Assembly (NCBI GenBank): GCA_905182985.1
Contig: CAJJDN010000033.1
Coordinates: 180,233-244,232, forward strand
Length of the DNA: 64,000 bases
Reading direction: 5' to 3'
Origin: Paramecium sonneborni
Taxonomy: Eukaryota > Ciliophora > Oligohymenophorea > Peniculida > Parameciidae
Part shown: in pieces, positions 37,782-50,304 of the stretch
Layout of the letters: each line of letters begins with the position of its first letter
Position numbering within the stretch: position 1 is the first letter of the stretch
Program-made: the position numbers and the translations under genes
Notes under the pieces: model-generated
The model's input: only the letters and a program-made list of their open reading frames with translations
Databases searched by the model: none
What the model was told of the DNA's origin: nothing

Positions 37782-38880
37782 TTACTAATTTATAAGCTAA
37801 TTCAAACATATTGTTACATAAACTAATAACAATAAACCAAGCATTTTAGTTCTATCTTTAATTAAATTTGCAACTATAAATACATTCTTATAATCTTAGG
37901 CTGTATCTACTTCATCAAAGAAATATAATGTTGAAGGTTTATAATAACTTCATGCTAATATTAATGATAATCAAGATAATGTCTCTTCTCCTCCTGATAG
38001 TTTAGACATCTAATTCCATGATTTATTCTTTGGTCTTAAACTTAAACTTATACCTTCACTAAATGGATCCATTGTGTCTACCAATTCCAATTCTGAATCA
38101 CCTCCATTTGTTTATGTTTAATAAATCTTTCTTAATTTTTATCCTATTAAATTAAATCCATGCATAAACAAATCAAATCTCTCCTTTTTTAATTGATCTA
38201 TCTTTTGTTTATAATAATAAAATTATTATTTTGTTTAATCGAAATCATTGTTTGACTTCCTCTATATTTTGAGTATTTTTTGCTTATAATTCTTCAACCT
38301 TAGTTTTCACTTATTAAAATTTTGATCTTTTTTTTATTCTTTATCCTATGCTATTTTCATTAATTTTAAAGTATCTATATGAATTTGACTTTATCTTCAG
38401 ATTCTTATGTGTAATTTTTAAAATTTCATCAATTTATGTAATTTTATCTTTACATTTACTTATTTAATTTTTCAATTTCCATTTCCACTACTTTCACATG
38501 ACTCCCTTTTCTCTTCTTTATAAATCTAATCATAAATATACTTCTATCATTTTATCAATTTATTCTTAATATTAATTACTTCCTATTATATCTTCTAAAT
38601 ATTCTAATAGTCCTGGTTTTTCTTAATCACCTGATTTTTGTTTCATCAATGAAATTTTCAACCTCTCCTTATAATATTAGAAATCTGTTGTTTCTAAGAT
38701 CTATTCCTTTCAATTGCCGCCTCATCCATATTCTTATTTTGTTTAATTATTAATCCCCTTTCCAAGATAACTTCATAAATTAAAAAACCTTATTTCTTTA
38801 TCTTTATTATAAAAATATTTCAATAATCATTAAAGTTAAAATTTTACTTAATATTTTTTCTATAATATACTCGTTAGCTC
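37782..38880 (-). pseudogene. Condensin SMC4 pseudogene
   Basis: Unmistakable SMC4 fragments in broken frames. GIDLRNNRFLILQGEVE and KPGLLEYLEDIIGSNQYQEQ come from the N-terminal head region. A much shortened coiled coil follows. The C-terminal head contributes ELVDTMDPFSEGISLSLRP, LSGGEETLS (signature), YFFDEVDTAQDYKNV (Walker B) and FIVISLCNNMFELAYKLV. Two in-frame TGAs sit inside the signature-to-Walker B segment (after GGEETLS and after LSLILA), and at least two frameshifts are visible (at GEVE and before FIVIS). The Walker A head and hinge are missing. It cannot make a condensin subunit; a functional SMC4 must be elsewhere. Confidence 0.88.
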
Positions 38881-40099
38881 TTTTGATGTGCAATTCCTCT
38901 TCTCAGTAACACAAGTTAATTAATTATATATTCCAAATGTACATGGTCTATTATATTAATATTTTTCATTACTCCATAATTATTTGTAAATCTTTATTAT
39001 TANCTACTTCATCAAAGAAATATAATGTTGAAGGTTTATAATAACTTCATGCTAATATTAATGATAATCAAGATAATGTCTCTTCTCCTCCTGATAGTTT
39101 AGACATCTAATTCCATGATTTATTCTTTGGTCTTAAACTTAAACTTATACCTTCACTAAATGGATCCATTGTGTCTACCAATTCCAATTCTGAATCACCT
39201 CCATTTGTTTATGTTTAATAAATCTTTCTTAATTTTTATCCTATTAAATTAAATCCATGCATAAACAAATCAAATCTCTCCTTTTTTAATTGATCTATCT
39301 TTTGTTTATAATAATAAAATTATTATTTTGTTTAATCGAAATCATTGTTTGACTTCCTCTATATTTTGAGTATTTTTTGCTTATAATTCTTCAACCTTAG
39401 TTTTCACTTATTAAAATTTTGATCTTTTTTTTATTCTTTATCCTATGCTATTTTCATTAATTTTAAAGTATCTATATGAATTTGACTTTATCTTCAGATT
39501 CTTATGTGTAATTTTTAAAATTTCATCAATTTATGTAATTTTATCTTTACATTTACTTATTTAATTTTTCAATTTCCATTTCCACTACTTTCACATGACT
39601 CCCTTTTCTCTTCTTTATAAATCTAATCATAAATATACTTCTATCATTTTATCAATTTATTCTTAATATTAATTACTTCCTATTATATCTTCTAAATATT
39701 CTAATAGTCCTGGTTTTTCTTAATCACCTGATTTTTGTTTCATCAATGAAATTTTCAACCTCTCCTTATAATATTAGAAATCTGTTGTTTCTAAGATCTA
39801 TTCCTTTCAATTGCCGCCTCATCCATATTCTTATTTTGTTTAATTATTAATCCCCTTTCCAAGATAACTTCATAAATTAAAAAACCTTATTTCTTTATCT
39901 TTATTATAAAAATATTTCAATAATCATTAAAGTTAAAATTTTACTTAATATTTTTTCTATAATATACTCGTTAGCTCTTTTGATGTGCAATTCCTCTTCT
40001 CAGTAACACAAGTTAATTAATTATATATTCCAAATGTACATGGTCTATTATATTAATATTTTTCATTACTCCATAATTATTTGTAAATCTTTATTATTA
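37907..40099. repeat. Perfect 1,096-bp direct duplication around a single n (39003)
   Basis: 37907-39002 equals 39004-40099 (offset 1,097), separated by n at 39003. It contains most of the SMC4 pseudogene and the last few codons of the gene at 40063-41378. The left copy runs on downstream, the right copy upstream into the intact neighbour. Interpreted as an unmerged contig overlap. Confidence 0.9.
39004..39977 (-). other. Spurious second copy of the SMC4 pseudogene
   Basis: Identical to 37907-38880 and cut at the n. It should be discounted when counting SMC fragments. Confidence 0.85.
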
Positions 40100-41378
40100 A
40101 CTTCTATTTCTTTTACAAAAACTTATAATAAACCATTATTAATATGTTCTTCAATTATTTCTAAATTTAATTCTGAAACTGTTGAAAAACTTAAATAGAT
40201 TTTAGTCCCTTTTTTAAACTCTTTGTAATCAAAGTCTTCTGGTTAAAGATCAAATTTAGTAATTAAACATTCATCTATTACTTATTTAACATTTTTTTAT
40301 CCTAATTAAGTTAGAAATTCATTAAATTCTTGAAAGCTTGGAGAATACATTTTTATAGTTTTTTATGAAACTTTTTCTTTGATTATAAATTAAAATGGTA
40401 AAAAATCTACACAAAAGAAGTTTTTATCATCTTTTTAGACAACACATTTAATCAATCTTTTACTTAAAATCTTTTCTGGAAATTCGCTTTTTTCTAATTT
40501 TTTAGTATAATAATACTTTCACTTATAATTATTGCAAAATTTGGATTTTATGGTTTTGTAACTGTAACCTTTTATTAGGATTCTATTATTGGAGGAATTT
40601 AAAGCTAATCTTATTTTTCAATTTGAAGCTCTACTTTCTCATCAATTGTTTATTCTACTTTAATTTGATTTTATGTATCTTAAATTAATTTTTATTTGAG
40701 TAAAGAAAAATCAACTTTTATTTCTAGAATAATATCAGCTACTTAGAAAAAATTATTATTAACTAATTCATATAACTTATTAGGTGATAAATTAATAGTT
40801 TAGACATATTAGTATTCTTAGAAGTATATTTCTATAATTGGGAAATGAATCTTAAAATATCCTTGTCCAGTTTGATTGGATATTATTAATTAAGAACCTG
40901 AAAATTCTTCTGTAGAAAATTTATTCACTTTAGTTTTTAAATTATGTAATCCTTTATGTTTTAAAGCAACTGTATTCAATTCTAACAATTATAAATTTTT
41001 CATAAAAAAATCTATGAAATCATGATGGGTATTCAATATAGAAAGGGTAGTTTAAAAATTTAAGATTAGACTTTTTGATAGCTTTCTATTTACTTAAGAA
41101 TCCTTTTCTTTAATCCAATCAATCTCAAAAGATTTTATCAATGCCAAAACAGGCATTTAATTATATTTGTATATTTTCTTAAAAAACAATCTATCATCTT
41201 TTTTGATTTCTTCAACATCTTCTCCATCAGTTAATTCAGCTACAATTTTCTTCTCCAAAGGCTGTAATTTAGTACCTAAATGTCCAAATTTTTATGATAA
41301 ATGATAACTAGATAATCCTTAAAAGCCTCTATCACAAGTTGTTCCAAAATTTCGAGTATTATAATCAAAACTATACAT
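40063..41378 (-). CDS. Unknown protein (430 aa)
   Basis: Starts MYSFDYNTRNFGTTCDRGFQ, ends NKDLQIIMEQ; one intron, 40494-40516 (23 nt). The 3' end lies in the right-hand copy of the assembly duplication, which is the correct one. The N-terminal half alternates hydrophobic and polar stretches (KKIVAELTDGEDVEEIKKDD, FIDFFMKNLQLLELNTVALK). A Gln/Glu/Lys linker follows at ~250-290. The C-terminal part has beta-like segments (KNFFCVDFLPFQFIIKEK, GTKIYLSFSTVSELNLEI). No known domain was recognised. An extra upstream exon with ATG near 41443 was considered but gives an immediate TGA. Confidence 0.72.
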
Positions 41379-41630
41379 GAATCCTTTTAAATGGATTCAT
41401 ATTAATACTTTAAACAACAATTTACTTAGAATTACCTTCCATCATAGATCTCCTTTATATGTTAGGCAGGATTTTAGATTCATTTCTAAAGCTATTATAT
41501 ATATTTAGATACTAAGATTAGCGTTATTAAGTATTTCTTATATACATCGGATCTAGTAATTTGTTTTGATTAGTAATCAGTTTTGGTAAAATCTCAAATT
41601 AAGTACTATGATTATTCATTATTTATATAA

Positions 41631-42298
41631 ATGTAAATTGAAATCGAAACGATATAAAGCACTTTATGGCCACCTAAATATGATTTAATTTGTATGGGAT
41701 CTTAATGTCCAGTAACCTATGAGTTTAAATTTGGTTAAGAATTCTATGAGTCATAAATTGATTGTAATCTTAGATTATGTCCCATGTGTAAATTTAAAGA
41801 AGTATGTATCAATTTTATTAGAAAAAATGTACAGTTCCTAATTGTTAAATTAGTATAGAAAAACACTATCTAAAAACTAATTTTAACATACAAGCTAAAA
41901 AAGTTTTTAGTGATCTTGATAAAGATGTTTAAGACTAATTATAAATAAGAAAGAAGATTGAAGAAAGATATCATCGTCAGATCTCAGATATTAAATAAAG
42001 TACTAGACCAACATAAAAATTGGATTAGTTATCTGAATTAATTGAAGATGCTATTTATGCTGAAAAATCAAATAATAAAAGATTGATGCATGAAATAGAT
42101 ACAGAAATCTAAAAGTTATGGAGATAAATTGAAATAGATGAAGATAATAATTACTAACGAGAATTACCAAAATAAATTCAAACTTAAAGAAATAACAATA
42201 GTTAAGGAGCTTCATTAAATTCTATGAATTAATAACTTAATTATGCATTATTTGATGAAAAGTAATTCCATATTAATAGAATTGCATGGGGATTTTGA
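41631..42298 (+). CDS. Cys-rich zinc-finger-like protein (215 aa)
   Basis: Starts MQIEIETIQSTLWPPKYDLI; one intron, 41802-41821 (20 nt). Residues 20-75 carry paired cysteines (CMGSQCPVTYEF, DCNLRLCPMCKF, KKCTVPNCQISIEKHYLK) that could form one or two zinc-binding knuckles, a treble-clef or RING-like arrangement, though spacing fits no family I recall. The remainder is helical and charged (KKIEERYHRQISDIKQ, EIQKLWRQIEIDEDN), ending in a Gln/Asn-rich tail NRIAWGF. Possibly an E3-type or adaptor protein; this is speculative. Confidence 0.75.
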
Positions 42299-42430
42299 AA
42301 ATATTTACATATCAATTCATATTAAATAATCATTAGATTAATTTTATATTTTAAAATACTAAGATTTTAATATCCATATTAAATAAAAGTTCTTAAAATT
42401 TATGATAATCAAACATATTTCTACATAATT

Positions 42431-43298
42431 TCAAAATCTTAAAAAATACTCTATAAATGGAATTAATACTGGTGTCCTAGCACTATATTCTTAATATGCA
42501 TAACCAAAAAATTAATATAGATAATGTTCTTCTAAATAAATTCTTGAAATAAAAAATTTATATAGAACTGGAACATAGGCTATAAATGAGATAGGATTTA
42601 TCATAATAATTTATTATCCTAATGAATAGATAAAAAAACCAAAATAACTAGGGTGTCTGCTGATTCTAATATAAAATTCTATTATGAATAATACTTGTAA
42701 ATTCCACTTGTTATCAAAATATGATCTGAAGCTTTTTTACTTTAAACTTAATGATGGAAACTTTATTTAGCTGATATAAATGCACCAATTCTAAAAATAT
42801 GTCCTAACAAAGTTGTTAGAAAACCAATAAATATGAATATATAAATATTTTTATTGAATAAAGAAGATTCTAGAAAATATTCAGATATTGAAAATGAGAT
42901 CGCCAAATTGTATCCAAAACTGTGGTTTATTAAGTAACCTAATTATTTAATTTGATACTTCCCCATTTTATTTCATTGAATTTATAAAATGCAACATGCA
43001 ACATCTCACCCATATGAAATAAGACTTAATTTAATAAAAAAATGCTAAATCCTGTATAACTATTTCTAATAATCCAAGCTAAATAAATGAGGCATCCAAA
43101 TGCAACACAAGTTGTATTAATTTTTGAAATTTCTCTTCCTAATTAGGGTTACCACTTTGGGCTTATTGTCCATGTTATAAAACATAATAATCCAATAATT
43201 AAGATCTAAATAAAGAATTGATCAAAAAAGAATAGCAAAGAAAGTGTGAGTGCAATGATGACCCATAATATTAGATATATTTTCTTATTAATTAACAT
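42431..43298 (-). CDS. Protein-S-isoprenylcysteine O-methyltransferase (ICMT), 272 aa
   Basis: Starts MLINKKIYLILWVIIALTLS; introns 42939-42958 (20 nt) and 42666-42694 (29 nt). Family features: FFHMGEMLHVAFYKF, WGSYLINHSFGYN, GHIFRIGAFISAKQSFHH, then the SAM-binding core ILITSGIYKISRHPSYFGFF, QQIIMINPISF, FFISRIYLEEHYL (catalytic-site Glu-Glu) and FFGYAYQEYSARTPVLIPFI. It methylates the C-terminal prenylcysteine of CaaX proteins at the ER. Length and multi-TM pattern fit the family (~285 aa). The frame stays open upstream to about 43600, but that extension has no ICMT character. Confidence 0.95.
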
Positions 43299-44336
43299 TA
43301 TTATTAATTCAGAAAGAGAATAAAAATAAAATTTTAAATGAAAATGAAATTTTATTAGATGAGTATTATTAATTTTTTAGAAGGTTGTAAGATCATAATT
43401 TCTCTTTTGATAATTGTTATATATCTATTAGACTTATTAACAAGTTTTAAATAATATAAAGCATATCTTGAATTATTATATTTTAAATTAAGAATTAGAA
43501 GTATTGCTCATATTTCTTAATTAATTGATTAAATGATCCTAATTTTATTGGTTGAATAAGAATATTTCATTATTGTAAATTTTCTTCATTATCTTAAATA
43601 GATTCATAGAATCAATATAGAAAATATGATATTTTCTGATGGGTGTCATAAAATTGAATGATTTTGTTCTAATTACTTTTTATTAAACTTCCATATAATT
43701 TAATTTATTTTTCTTAGAAGAAAAAAATTTAATAGTATCGTTTCTCAACAAGCATTCTGTTCTTCTTTGAAGAATCTTTGGATTATTTATATTAAAGTTT
43801 TAATAAGAAAAAGAATTAAATTGTATCTAAAATCTTCAGATAATTTTGTTTTAATTAATATTGTTTAGAAAATAATTTATTTAAATAAATTTTTTTTATA
43901 GATATTTATCCTCCTCCAATACCTTTTTTGTAAATTCTATAGTATATTTTAAACTAATATTACCATTTCATCTTTTGTATCAAAATCTTAATGAAGATTG
44001 TCTAGATATTAATTTTTATTAATCTTAAAGGGTTCAGAGAAGCTACACTATAATTAAAATAATAAGAAAAAGGTGTTGATTTTAGATGAGAGGAGCTGTG
44101 TTGATAATTAGTTTTGATTTTAATAGAAATTAATAGAGAGATTAAGATTGGTGAATTTAAAAACATGTCAATAGATTTTTTCACAAAAAATTTAATAGTC
44201 TAAAATAAGATTGATATTAACTTCTTTGTATATAAATAATTATAAGTAATAAGAGTTTGTTGTATTGGTAGCTTATAAACAAAAGTAAATATGAGAAATA
44301 TATTAAATATTTAATTTTGATAAATTATTTGATTTC
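43299..44336. other. Unassigned 1-kb interval with conflicting ORFs
   Basis: Both strands are open here. Plus 43338-43661 could give ~107 residues with an N-terminal hydrophobic stretch (MSIINFLEGCKIIISLLIIV). On minus, ~43400-43980 reads as helical protein pieces (MKWQYQFKIYYRIYKKGIGG; NILIQPIKLGSFNQLIKKYE; QDMLYIIQNLLISLIDIQQL) separated by in-frame TGAs that no normal intron removes. A decayed minus-strand gene is the more attractive reading. From 44000 to 44336 nothing convincing is seen. Confidence 0.3.
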
Positions 44337-45836
44337 ATGACGTATCGAGTATTTTTGTTATCAGTGTTAGTATTTAGCATGAATTGCAATACAATAATAA
44401 GAACAGATGCAAGATGTGTTTGCAAATAATGGAAATTGGCTTTTGAATGCGCAAGTGATTGGGATTGTGCATGGAATAGCAATACAAAAGTATGCGAGTA
44501 GGAAGAATGTTCAAGCATAAAAAATTAATCAATATGTTCAGCTGATGAAGGTTGTCAATTTAGGGATGGAAAATGTGAAAATTTTACAAAATGTGAAGAT
44601 TTAAAAGGGAAAACAATTAATGAATGTAGATTGATGTCTACAAATTGTAGAGAGAGTAATGGTGAACATTGTTTACCAAATACTTTAGAAAGAAAATGTG
44701 ATAAGTTTATAAATGAAGGAGAATGTCTATAAGGTTAAGATGGATTTTGTTTATGGGAAGATTCAAAATGCATTTTATGGAGCAATTGTTAACAAGCTAA
44801 ATAGAAAACTTAATGTTAAAAGTTGCCTTAAAGTTGTGATTGGTCAGAAACTCTTAAAATATGTATATAAAAAGAATGTTCAGAAATTGATCATGAATAT
44901 GATTGTATAGCAGTATAATTAGAACCTAATAGTCATTTATATAAAGTTTGTGAATGGAATCATATATTAAAATAGTGCGAATAATCTATACCAGATGCTT
45001 TAACATTTGATACATGTGCTAGTAATACATTATAAGCTTATCATTGGTCAAGTTCAAATGCAAGTGAAGGTTTCTGTGAATAATGTTTATCACCAAATGT
45101 TTAAAAACCATCTCCTAAACATTGTCTTTGCTAATCTATAGAGACTTAATTAGATTGTTAATAAAATTAGACTTGTACTTGGAGAGATGGATCATGTTTA
45201 GAAAAAGCATGTTATCAAATTGATCCACCTTAAGCTTGTATCTAATTAGATCATTGTGCTTGGTTTGCTAATGCTTGTGTAGAATTCACTCAATGTGAAA
45301 ATTATAAAGCTTTTTCTAATTTAGAATGCTAATCTATAAATAAAAAATGTTTGTTATCAGATACATTAGAAACATGTACTTCCTTAAATCTCGAATGTAA
45401 TGCACATAAAACTGATGATAAATGTAATGGAAGCAAAAATTCTAAATAACAATTATGCTATTGGGATGAAAAAATTAATATATGTTAAGTTTGGACATAA
45501 TGTTCTTAATAATAATAAGCTACTTATTGTGAGTTTAGTGGAGCTTGCTTCTGGAATGGAAAATGTGAATAAATTTAATGCTCATTATTAAATGAATAAT
45601 CATGTAATCATTATTTAGCAGCCCCTGATTCCAAATAATGGAAATATTGTATGCTCAATGGAGAAACTTGCTAGGATTTGAAATCTGAAAATCTAAGTAA
45701 AGAAGAATGCTATGCTTTATCTTATGGGATTAGTACATGGACTTCTTCTGAATGCTAAATGTGCAAATTTCCAGACCCTGACAATTTCACAAAAATTCTA
45801 ACATATATTGGCATGATTATTATAGCAATGTTATGA
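44337..45836 (+). CDS. Secreted or surface Cys-rich protein, Paramecium antigen-like (499 aa)
   Basis: One intronless 500-codon frame. Signal peptide MTYRVFLLSVLVFSMNCN. The mature part is a chain of degenerate ~60-residue cysteine repeats of the form C..W....C......C, for example FECASDWDCAWNSNTKVCEQ, CSADEGCQFRDGKCENFTKC, DCQQNQTCTWRDGSCLEKAC, CEFSGACFWNGKCEQIQC. This pattern is like the Paramecium surface-antigen (PSA-type) repeats of immobilisation antigens and mini-antigens. The C terminus FTKILTYIGMIIIAML is a short hydrophobic tail suited to GPI attachment. Probably a disulfide-rich cell-surface protein; membership is inferred from the repeat pattern. Confidence 0.88.
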
Positions 45837-45890
45837 TTAGAGTTACATTGTTTTTCATAATTTATTATTTTAATATTATAATATTCAAAA

Positions 45891-46931
45891 ATGCTATTTA
45901 TCTTTCTCTTTTTAATTTGTATTGTTAATACTTAAGATGAATAAGAAGATGAACTAGAATTGTAAGTTGTTGAATAATTGGAAAGTCCATGTCGATGTCG
46001 TTAAATTTTAAGTGAATAAGACTGCAATACATTTTGTTTTTGGGTACTTGATGCTGATGGTAAATCAGGTATATGTAGAGATAGATTATGCAGTGATTAT
46101 TTAGATCAAGATAAATGCAATAGTGATAAAAAGAATTTATGTTATTTTAATAAAGAAGAAAATTTATGTAAAAATCTCAGAGGAGATTGTCCTGATTTTG
46201 AAACTTAAGAATAATGTGAAGTGAAAGAAAATTGTTAATGGTTAAGCTAGGCAGATGATGAAGGAATTTAATGTGAAATATTTGAATAACCAGAAGAAAT
46301 TATACCTGTTATATGCAGTAATATTAATCAGCAAGAAATTTGTGATTAAAGTCAAGAAACTAATAGTGGTTATTATTGTGCTTGGCAATTAAATCCTACT
46401 GAAGATGAAGCAGCTTAGAATGACGAAAATAATAATTCTACTACTCGACTCTTAAAAGTAGATAACACTGGTTCTTGTACTAGATTTTCAATAACTAAAT
46501 GCGAAGATGTCAATTCAATTGAAGCAGATGATTCAATTAAATAAATGCTTTGTAATAGATTAGAAGAATCGTGTAGATATACTACATCAACTTCTAATGG
46601 TATAACTGTGACTGGATTGGGTTTTGTTATTGTTTCTTATTCATGTGAATAAAGAACTTGCAAAGATTATGGAACTAAAGAATTATGTGAAGAAAATTTT
46701 ATTGTTCCTGATTTTGAAGGTTTTATTCATCTATGCAATTGGACTTCTACCTCATGTAATGAAGGTTTAATCATTGAAAAATTTCCTCTTTTAAACAGTC
46801 AGGATAAATGTTACTCAGAGGAAACTAAATATTAATTGACATGGAATCAATTAACCAATTAATGTACTAAATGTCCAGGATTAGGATATATATTGAGTCT
46901 TCTATTAAGTCTTTATGCTTTAATTATTTGA
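45891..46931 (+). CDS. Second secreted Cys-rich protein, paralogue-like (346 aa)
   Basis: Intronless frame, 54 bp downstream of the first Cys-rich gene. Signal peptide MLFIFLFLICIVNTQ, an acidic spacer, then cysteine repeats (SPCRCRQILSEQDCNTFCFW, CPDFETQEQCEVKENCQWLS, CKDYGTKELCEENF). The end is CTKCPGLGYILSLLLSLYAL-type, a hydrophobic GPI-like tail. It shares the C..W repeat style and the signal/tail layout of its neighbour but is shorter and diverged. A tandem gene duplication is likely. Confidence 0.87.
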
Positions 46932-47003
46932 TTAGTATAAATTTCATATTTTTATAAATTATTTTTGAGAATTTTACAAAAATTATTAATGTTCAAATTT
47001 TAT

Positions 47004-49693
47004 TCACTATCTTCCATCATTTAATTAAAAATCATTTATCAATATTTCTTCAATTTTATTTTTTAAATCTAATTAACTTCTATTCGAATTTATCATTAAA
47101 GTTCTCAGCAAATCTAAACAATCTAGAATCGCTGCACTTCCAATTTAATTTTTAAATTCATTTAGTTCATTTTATAATCCTAAATTATCAATTTCTCTTT
47201 AAATTTATTCAACTTATTTCACCTCTTCTTACATAAAATTACCAACCTATATAAAAGCTATTTTCTTTGAAATTTCTATCAAATATTTTACTAGTTTTTC
47301 AATATTATTTAGATTATATTTATACAATTTGTAAGAAACTTTCTACAAATCTTTTTAACTATCAACTATCTTAATATTATATAAATTCCTTAATAAAGAA
47401 CAAACTATATCAAAAATTTTATTAATTTTTGGTATTCTTGTCTTTAAATGTTTCTCTAACATTATTTTAATGGAATCTTAAATTTCTTGTTTATTTTGAT
47501 TACCATTAACAACTCCTTCTTATATTACTGATATAAGTATAAAAGAAAAAACTTTTATATATTCCTTATTTCGAGTAGATTAAGAATTTATACTTTCTAA
47601 AACATCTCTACAGTCATCGAAATCTGGATGTTTTTAGAGTACAAACACTAAATGTTAAATTGCTTTATCATTAGCCTATTACATTTATAATGCTATTGCA
47701 TATTTTATATGATATTTTTCTATTTTATTATTTAAAGTGCAAGCCTTTTGAAACATATTAGCTGCTTCAGAAAAAGATTATTAAATAAAATATATTTATC
47801 CAAGTTCAAAATATAACTCTGATTATTTATTATCCAATTTAAGCCCTTAAAATAAATCTTGCAAAGCTTCTTCGAATTCTTATAATTAAATTTTTATTTT
47901 AGCTAATAATTTAAATTATTATTACATCTTTTTAGAAAATATTCAAAATTTTAATCATTTTATTCAATAATCTCATCATAGAGTATTTTCGCGTTAAGAT
48001 AATCTTAGCGTTTTTCATACAACTATGCTTTTTCTAAATGATATAGGGGTATCTTTCCATTTTAATTTATCAATTCATCATATAATCTAATTGAGAAATC
48101 GTAGTTTTTATTATCTCTAGCTATGTTAGCTATTTTTAATTTTAATTATTAATTATTTGGATCTAATTCCATAGCTTCATCAAAATTAGATTTTGCAGAA
48201 ACACTTTATTCTAATTTTAAATGGCAAACCCCTTATAGATAATTAATAAATAAATACCTTTTTCCAATAATAAAATGGATTTTTCTTTTAAATCTAATAT
48301 ATAATTAATTATCTAATCATAACATTAGATTGCTTGATTGAACATGTTTAACATACTTAAACAAAATCCTAAAATTTTATAAATATGTACCTTTATGTTT
48401 GATTGCCATAAAATTACTTTAATCATGCATAATAACTTAATTAAAGTCATTTATAGCTTATAAGTAGTTTTATTATTGCATAAAAGCAATTCCTCTGAAA
48501 AAATAGGTTGAATAATCAGTGTAATCAATTGCGATTAATTGATCACAAAATTACTTTAATTATGCATATTATTATAAAGTGCTATGAATTTTTACAATCA
48601 TTTTTAAAGCCCTTATTTCTTATGGATTTATATCAATGATTTTCTAAAAGTAATCTAAAGATTGATTTAATTAATTTAAATTGAACAAACTCATTGCTAT
48701 TCCAAATAAAGCTTCATTATTTTTTTAATCAAGAGTCAATACTTCCTTACAAAGATTAATTGATTTATCATAAAGTTTTTAGGAAAAATAAGCTTGACCT
48801 AAAAATTGTATAAAAACATACTTTTGCAATTTAATAATCCCATTCTAATTTGTGGAATCGAATTTTCTAAATGTTAATCGCAAAATAAGTGTAATTTTTC
48901 ATAGTTTTTTTCAATTATAAATAAATTACAAATTGATTGAATAGCTTCTAAATATTTTGGCTCTACTTTTAATGCTTAAAAATATAGCTCTAAAGCAGAT
49001 TAATATTTCTTTTATTTTACTTATAGATGACCTAATTTCTAAAAATAAAATACCATAATTTAATAATGCTCCTTTATCTTTTTCTTTTAATTATAAGGCT
49101 TTCTCATAACATGTTTCTGCTTTTTCATAATCATTTATAATTGTTGATACAAAAGCCATTCCGAAATATCCTTCAAATGATTTTTCATTCATTTCGATTA
49201 ATTTGCTAAAAACATCAAGTGCCTCATGGTACTTTTTATTCAGTATATATATATTTCCTAAAATATAAAAAATTATAACCTATTTCAGCCATAGCCTTTG
49301 AATGTTTCTTATCTAATTAAGTTGCCTTTTGACAAAAATATAAAGCTTATTCTAATTTATTAGAACCAAGGTATGCTAAACCTAAAATGTATGAAAACGG
49401 TTAAAACCTTTCAAGTATTAAGCATCAGCTAAATTCGGAGATCTTTTTAGAAGATTGTCAATTAATTGAATGGCATTTTCATATTGTTAGTTTTTCAAAA
49501 GTGTAAATGCTTTCATAGAAAAATTAGTACCTCTAACTAATTCAGAATTATAGTCTAGTTTCTAATTTTATGTAGGACTTGATACTTTATCAAAATCTAG
49601 AATAGAAATCAATAACATACTTGCAATCTTAGACTTTGAGTAAATTTCATAAGAGTTTTCATTTTAGTTTTTTTTTGTTAAAGCTTAACCCAT
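47004..49693 (-). CDS. Large TPR protein with Met-Gly N terminus (833 aa)
   Basis: Chosen start MGQALTKKNQN (49693), because its neighbour also begins MG...; an in-frame Met at 49765 is possible. Eight short introns are inferred, including 49597-49620, 49382-49407 and 49258-49279; all eight are needed for an exact reading frame. TPR repeats run through most of the chain: AIQLIDNLLKRSPNLADAQY, GLAYLGSNKLEQALYFCQKA, GNIYILNKKYHEALDVFSKL, DYEKAETCYEKALQLKEKDK, SFSEAANMFQKACTLNN. The last ~200 residues are helical without clear TPRs (EIDNLGLQNELNEFKNQIGS). Gly2 could be myristoylated (inferred). A scaffold is likely. It is a paralogue of 50305-52993. Confidence 0.85.
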
Positions 49694-50304
49694 TTATAAA
49701 AATTTGATTAATGTATCAATTACATCATTTTACTTTAAAAACCTAAAAACTGGAAAATAATTCATTTTTATATCGTTATAATGATCAAACTCAGAAAGAT
49801 TCTGATTTCATATCCTTATTGAAAATCACATCCTCTAATATTTTTAAATTATTTAGAAATTTACCATCAAAATTAAGAATCAAAATTCTGTAGAATATAT
49901 TAAAACTCTTTGAAATAAGATTTTTTAAATATACTTTATTTAAATTTGAATTGAATAAGAACCAATCCAATTTAAAGGTTCATAAAGTAGATTTTATGGC
50001 CTTTTTAAAATCGAAATTCAGCTAATCTATATGTATATAATCCATTAAGATATTGCAGATTATCAGCAATCTAATTAATATTAAAATGTATATGATAAGC
50101 GATCCTCTAATAAATTACAACCTGATTCATTTATTTAATTGTAAAAACAAAATAATATTTATGTATTTTAAAAGAATTTGAAAAGAAATCACAATAAATA
50201 GATGAAATCGCATAAATTTTATTAATAATTAACTATCAATCTAAGAATGATTAATGATTTACTAAAATCAACATTTAATTGAAAGTTATAATATAGATAA
50301 TAAG
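49694..50304. other. Gap between the two TPR genes with ORF fragments
   Basis: Minus-strand pieces such as 50130-49867 (MNQVVIYQRIAYHIHFNINQ..., 87 codons) and an overlapping frame (LDWFLFNSNLNKVYLKNLIS) look protein-like, but they overlap in different frames and lack starts or introns. Possibly remnants of a third tandem member's C terminus. Left uncalled. Confidence 0.25.

Noticed and set aside
42999..43600. Longer N terminus for ICMT (frame open to about 43600)
   Set aside because: The short start already gives a full-length ICMT with its first TM helix; the extension is low-complexity.
44303..44518. Minus-strand 71-codon frame
   Set aside because: Antisense to the signal peptide and first Cys repeats of the surface-type protein.
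49018..49050. Apparent one-base frameshift in the TPR gene near 49040
   Set aside because: A 22-nt GT..AG intron here restores the frame and matches the LNYG|H intron of the neighbouring paralogue.
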